From: CAZMNY01 sp964567745
GTDB lineage: Bacteria > Planctomycetota > Planctomycetia > Pirellulales > Pirellulaceae
Reading direction: 5' to 3'
Assembly (NCBI GenBank): GCA_964567745.1
Contig: CAZMNY010000006.1
Span: forward strand, 204,135-268,134
DNA: 64,000 nucleotides
Shown: positions 60,448 to 64,000 of the stretch, in pieces
Position numbering within the stretch: position 1 is the stretch's first letter
Layout: each line of letters begins with the position of its first letter
Notes under the pieces: model-generated
What the model was told of the DNA's origin: nothing
Databases searched by the model: none
What the model saw: only the letters and a program-made list of their open reading frames with translations
Made by a program: the position numbers and the translations under genes

Positions 60448-63400
60448 CTACCGCGCTTTGCGAATCCAGTTGCTGGCGATTTCGTGAAGGTCGGCCTCGG
60501 CATCGGCTGAATCGTCGAAGTATTGTTGCTCGAGTCGGCTGATCGACGCGACTAGCTCTTTCCGGTTCAGGTCGTTGAGTCCGTTGGTCGACTCGATGTC
60601 GCGAAGCAAACCGATGACCGTGAAGGGCGTGATCTGCTTGGGCAAGGCGTAACGATGGGAGGTTTGAACTTCCTCGCGCTTTGGCGAAAGAACAAAGGCG
60701 ATCAGCAGGCCTAGTCCAAGCAAGCAGACGACTGAGCCGCCGATGATCCAACCCAAATAACTCTTCTCGCCGTACTTCTGTTCGAGCGAGACGGTCGCGG
60801 CGACCATGGACAAATCGGCGTCGTTGTATCGTTGGTAGATCGCCTCTTTGAGATCCAAGGTCGGTTCGGCGAACGTGAATTCGTCAGGCAGTTCATCGAG
60901 GCCCTCTGCGGCGTTCAACGTTACCATCCAGGTTCGCTCCGAGACAACTTGAGTCTCTTCGCTTTCGGGATCAAACCGGCTGACGGCGACACCTTGATCC
61001 TCCGTGGCCTTGATAGCAAAATCCTTCGGCTTGAAATCGAGAATCTCGTTGAGGCTTGGGATCAGCCCATGCCCGCTGGCTTTGATCTCGACAATCAGCT
61101 TGCCTTCGTCGGCTTGTCGTTCATCGAGCGTCTGGGTGATCGTCAGGTTGCTCAGCGGTCGTTTTTCGCCGCCGCTCGAAGTTGCGTCGAGCGGAACAAT
61201 GGCCGATTCGATTGGCAGTACGGCGTATCCTGAGGTATCGAGGAAATCGAGGTCCAACTGCAGCGGCGGAATCTCATCGACCTCCGGACCGCGTGGCTTA
61301 AGCAGCAAGTAGGCGTACGAGGTCACTCGCCAACCGTACTTGTCAGTCGCCTTCGAGTTGACATCTTCGCTCTGGAACGTCACCGAAAGAATTTCGAATT
61401 GCTCCTTCAACGCTTGGCGCGCGGCCTCTTCGAACTTGTCGCGATAGTCCTCGGTCGGTCGACCGTAATTGTAGGAATAGGTTGTGCTGGTGTTCTGGTT
61501 CTGCAAGTAACGGCTGAAGCCGCCCGATTCGCGTTCGATCTCTCGAGTATGGCGAAGGTTGACGAAGACGCCAAAGGGCTGGTCATGTCCGACGACATCT
61601 GAACCGTCGATGACAGCTTCCAATTTGATTTCGTTGACCAGGTCCTTGTAGTAGTCGAATACCTTCCTGGCCTCTTTCGCCCGCTTGTGATCGCCAACGA
61701 TATCGAAACCGCTGCGCAAGTATCGAAACTTGACGGCCGGCTTGGCGGCGCTCATTCGGGTGAACAGCGTGTTGGCGAACATCGACATGTGCCGTTCGGC
61801 TGCTTTCTCATCGTCGAGGCTCAAGATGGCTTCACGGATCTTTTCGGGCTGGCGCAAGTCGGCCGAAGTCTCTTCGGTGACATGATTCAAGTCGCTGGCG
61901 CCGAGGCTCGCATAGAACCAAATCTCGAACGGCTTGGTCGATTCATCCGACTCCTCCATCTCGCCGCTGGCAATCTGCTTCGAGTAGAGATCGGCGGCGT
62001 GCTCGAAAGCCGCAAACGCCTTGCCTCGCCGGTCGCTAAACTTGTTGTCGGCCGACAGCTCTTTGCGATAGTTGTTCTCGTCATGCATGAGCGCCGCTTT
62101 GGCCAAATGAAGCGCCCAATCTTCCGGATAATTCTCCAGGCCGCCGTCGATCACAGTGCGAGCGACTTCGTAACCGCGGAGAACCTCTGCCTCAATGTCC
62201 TTTTGTCGCCGCCGAGTTTTGTTGTCCTTCTGGACCGCGGGTTGGCGCCAAACTCCAATCAAGTTGGCTCGCATCTGTTGAGCCATTTCGGCGAGTGTTT
62301 CGGGATCGAGTTCGCCGAGCGAGCCAAAAACGCGTTCGATGGATTCGATCTGATAGACTTCGGCTTGGCTGTGGCAACGAGTAAACGCGCGAGCCAATAG
62401 CTCTTCGTTCAATTCCTCCAACGGCAGTTTTCGTAACCGCGCGACCAACTTGGCGAGGTCGTCCAAGTTGCGTTGCTGTTTCGAGCGAGTTAGCGGAATG
62501 GCCTCTTTTCGACGCTCGAACCCATACATGAACATGTAGGAGCCCGTGCGGTTGCGAGACGAGTTCGGATCGTGATTCTTCGTCCAAACTCGAAGAAACT
62601 CATCGACCAACTCATTGGCGAGGTCGGGGTGGTTTTTCGCCAAGTCCTCGATGTGAGGAAACGCGCTTTCGTCTTCTGACACCTTCAAGTACAACTTGGC
62701 GAAACTCATTGCGAACTTGGGCTTCATGTCGTCGGTTATTTTCGCCAGCCAAAGGTCGCTTGGCTTGATGTCGAGCAACTCGCCCGTGGCGATCGCCGAA
62801 ATTCGACTTGAAGGCGACCGCGACACCATTCTTGAACCGTAGAAGAAGTTGCCGAACTGGTCTCGTTGCAGTTGAGGCCCCATGCTCGTTGACGTGTCAT
62901 ACGTGTAGGAGACGTCGGCTTCGCGAAGCCAGTTGCCGGCCAGCAACGTGAGCGACTCACGCCACTCTTCGGCCTGCTCCGGCGCCGCCTTCAACAACGC
63001 CTCGACGGCCGTCGTCTGCAGCTGAAGACCCTTGAGCCGAAACGCGGAATCGGTGGCTCGAGTGGTAAGCGCTTTGGCCGCAGTCCCACCGATCGAGGCA
63101 ATGATTTCCATTCCTCGTCGCGGACGGTTCGTGAAACTCTCTGCAAGCCACGCTTCGCCTAGCTCTTTGCGAATCTTCGGCGCCAGTTCGACCGCGCGGC
63201 GCAAAGCTTGCTCTTTGTCGTCCTTCTCGATTTCCGTCGATCCCAATACAACTTGAGTCACCTCCCAAGCCTGCTCGAGCAACTCGCGTTTCTCTTCCTT
63301 GGCGTGCAGTGCGAGAAGGTGCCTGGTCAGCAGATTGAGAGCCTCAAAGTCCTTGCTGTCTTTGACGTCGTCGAGCGTCGGCAGAAAGTCACCCGCTTCG

Positions 63401-64000
63401 ATCGAGTTGCCGGCGGCGAACAGCAACTTGGCAATTTGATTCTTGTCGAGCAGCCGTTCATCTTCCGGCATCTTCGCCATTGCCGACAATCGAACGACGA
63501 GCTGATCGATAACATGCCCTTGCTCATACGCCAGACGGAGGCAACCGCCAAGTATCGTCAGGTGGGAGTCCTCGAGATCGACCGGTGCGATCTTGGCCAG
63601 AGCAAAGACATCGTCGAATGAAACGACGTTCTTTTCCGGCATCTGAGTTCGACTTGACGTCGTCCGAGTGATGCCGTTGACGGTAGTCGTTCGAGGCGCG
63701 TTGGGAGTCAGACGAATCTGGCTGAGCAGTCGAGCATAAAGCTGCTTCCCCGCTTCCTCATCGAGGTCGCCGATAAACTTGCCGACCCGTTCCCAACGCC
63801 CGAGCGTCACGTTGCGCTTGAGTAGTCTTAAGTCCTCATCAAACTTCTTCATCGTCTCAGCGACAATCACCACAGAAGTCTCGGGCGCGACGACCGGCTT
63901 GGGCGGCGCAGCGGCCTTCTTCGCGTCTGCTTTCTTCGCGTCGCCCTTCTTCGCGTCGTCCTTCTTCGCATCGTCCTTCTTCGCGTCGTCCTTTTTGGTG
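60448..64000 (-). CDS. Large membrane-anchored helical-repeat protein (5' partial)
   Basis: The frame is open to the right edge. At least 1183 residues are visible. The first visible part is a repeated pentapeptide-like linker (KKDDA, KKGDA, KKADA), a low-complexity charged tract, then APPKPVVAPETS and a long helical/TPR-like region (KKFDEDLRLLKRNVTLGRW; LADLYSK-type helices). A single membrane helix occurs near 60700-60770 (SYLGWIIGGSVVCLLGLGLL), followed by an approximately 75-residue tail with FTVIGLLRDIESTNGLNDL and EASNWIRK-type helices. This suggests a large exterior or periplasmic repeat domain with a short cytoplasmic tail. Function unknown. A GTG at 63873 is an internal candidate but the linker upstream is in frame. 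Confidence 0.7.
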   Translation of the reverse strand, partial: TKKDDAKKDDAKKDDAKKGDAKKADAKKAAAPPKPVVAPETSVVIVAETMKKFDEDLRLLKRNVTLGRWERVGKFIGDLDEEAGKQLYARLLSQIRLTPNAPRTTTVNGITRTTSSRTQMPEKNVVSFDDVFALAKIAPVDLEDSHLTILGGCLRLAYEQGHVIDQLVVRLSAMAKMPEDERLLDKNQIAKLLFAAGNSIEAGDFLPTLDDVKDSKDFEALNLLTRHLLALHAKEEKRELLEQAWEVTQVVLGSTEIEKDDKEQALRRAVELAPKIRKELGEAWLAESFTNRPRRGMEIIASIGGTAAKALTTRATDSAFRLKGLQLQTTAVEALLKAAPEQAEEWRESLTLLAGNWLREADVSYTYDTSTSMGPQLQRDQFGNFFYGSRMVSRSPSSRISAIATGELLDIKPSDLWLAKITDDMKPKFAMSFAKLYLKVSEDESAFPHIEDLAKNHPDLANELVDEFLRVWTKNHDPNSSRNRTGSYMFMYGFERRKEAIPLTRSKQQRNLDDLAKLVARLRKLPLEELNEELLARAFTRCHSQAEVYQIESIERVFGSLGELDPETLAEMAQQMRANLIGVWRQPAVQKDNKTRRRQKDIEAEVLRGYEVARTVIDGGLENYPEDWALHLAKAALMHDENNYRKELSADNKFSDRRGKAFAAFEHAADLYSKQIASGEMEESDESTKPFEIWFYASLGASDLNHVTEETSADLRQPEKIREAILSLDDEKAAERHMSMFANTLFTRMSAAKPAVKFRYLRSGFDIVGDHKRAKEARKVFDYYKDLVNEIKLEAVIDGSDVVGHDQPFGVFVNLRHTREIERESGGFSRYLQNQNTSTTYSYNYGRPTEDYRDKFEEAARQALKEQFEILSVTFQSEDVNSKATDKYGWRVTSYAYLLLKPRGPEVDEIPPLQLDLDFLDTSGYAVLPIESAIVPLDATSSGGEKRPLSNLTITQTLDERQADEGKLIVEIKASGHGLIPSLNEILDFKPKDFAIKATEDQGVAVSRFDPESEETQVVSERTWMVTLNAAEGLDELPDEFTFAEPTLDLKEAIYQRYNDADLSMVAATVSLEQKYGEKSYLGWIIGGSVVCLLGLGLLIAFVLSPKREEVQTSHRYALPKQITPFTVIGLLRDIESTNGLNDLNRKELVASISRLEQQYFDDSADAEADLHEIASNWIRKAR

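Overview
The window looks like chromosomal DNA of a planctomycete (Pirellula/Rhodopirellula-like; inferred, no rRNA is present). The marker content is typical of that phylum: several exported sulfatases, three PSD1 (DUF1549/DUF1553) and DUF1501 pairs with Tat-like leaders, a DUF1080 domain, DUF4139-type and DUF4159 proteins, PQQ-type beta-propellers, and many short dispersed palindromic repeats in the intergenic spaces. I see no tRNA, rRNA, CRISPR array, transposase or integrase.

Layout. 0-1 kb: the end of a sulfatase fused to a DUF1080 domain. 1.1-7.9 kb: a minus-strand operon of five secreted DUF4139-like proteins, four of them close tandem paralogs. 8.2-22 kb: an exported-hydrolase region with four more sulfatases, a GH29-like glycosidase, an EF-hand/esterase protein, a DapA-fold protein lacking the aldolase lysine, a DUF4159 protein, and a decaying patch (18.7-20.5 kb) where two consecutive small genes each carry one in-frame TGA. 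22-24 kb: a parallel beta-helix protein with a cysteine ladder. 24-33 kb: two divergent PSD1/DUF1501 pairs. 33.5-38 kb: a GNAT acetyltransferase and a phytochrome-style two-component set (small response regulator, hybrid kinase, and a kinase split by an in-frame TAA). 38-46.4 kb: a sialidase-like protein, an exported phosphatase-like/methyltransferase fusion, an acetolactate-decarboxylase-like lipoprotein and a third PSD1/DUF1501 pair. 47-52 kb: a zinc-PLC-like protein, a PQQ propeller with an inserted methyltransferase domain and a Tat-exported phosphoesterase.

52.4-60.4 kb: a tightly coupled five-gene operon with a MoxR AAA+ ATPase, a vWA plus beta-propeller protein, a TPR plus beta-propeller protein and two small adaptor-like proteins. 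I read this as a MoxR-vWA-beta-propeller (bpX) ternary system, a family linked to NTP-dependent regulatory or conflict systems. It is the strongest candidate here for an under-characterised system. It converges with zero spacing on a very large membrane-anchored repeat protein that runs off the right edge.

How the genes fit together: most of the window encodes exported proteins suited to sulfated polysaccharide use at the cell surface (sulfatases, GH29-like and sialidase-like enzymes, an esterase, and PSD1/DUF1501 pairs whose PSD1 members each carry a different beta-sandwich insert). The MoxR operon is cytoplasmic in character and unrelated to that theme.
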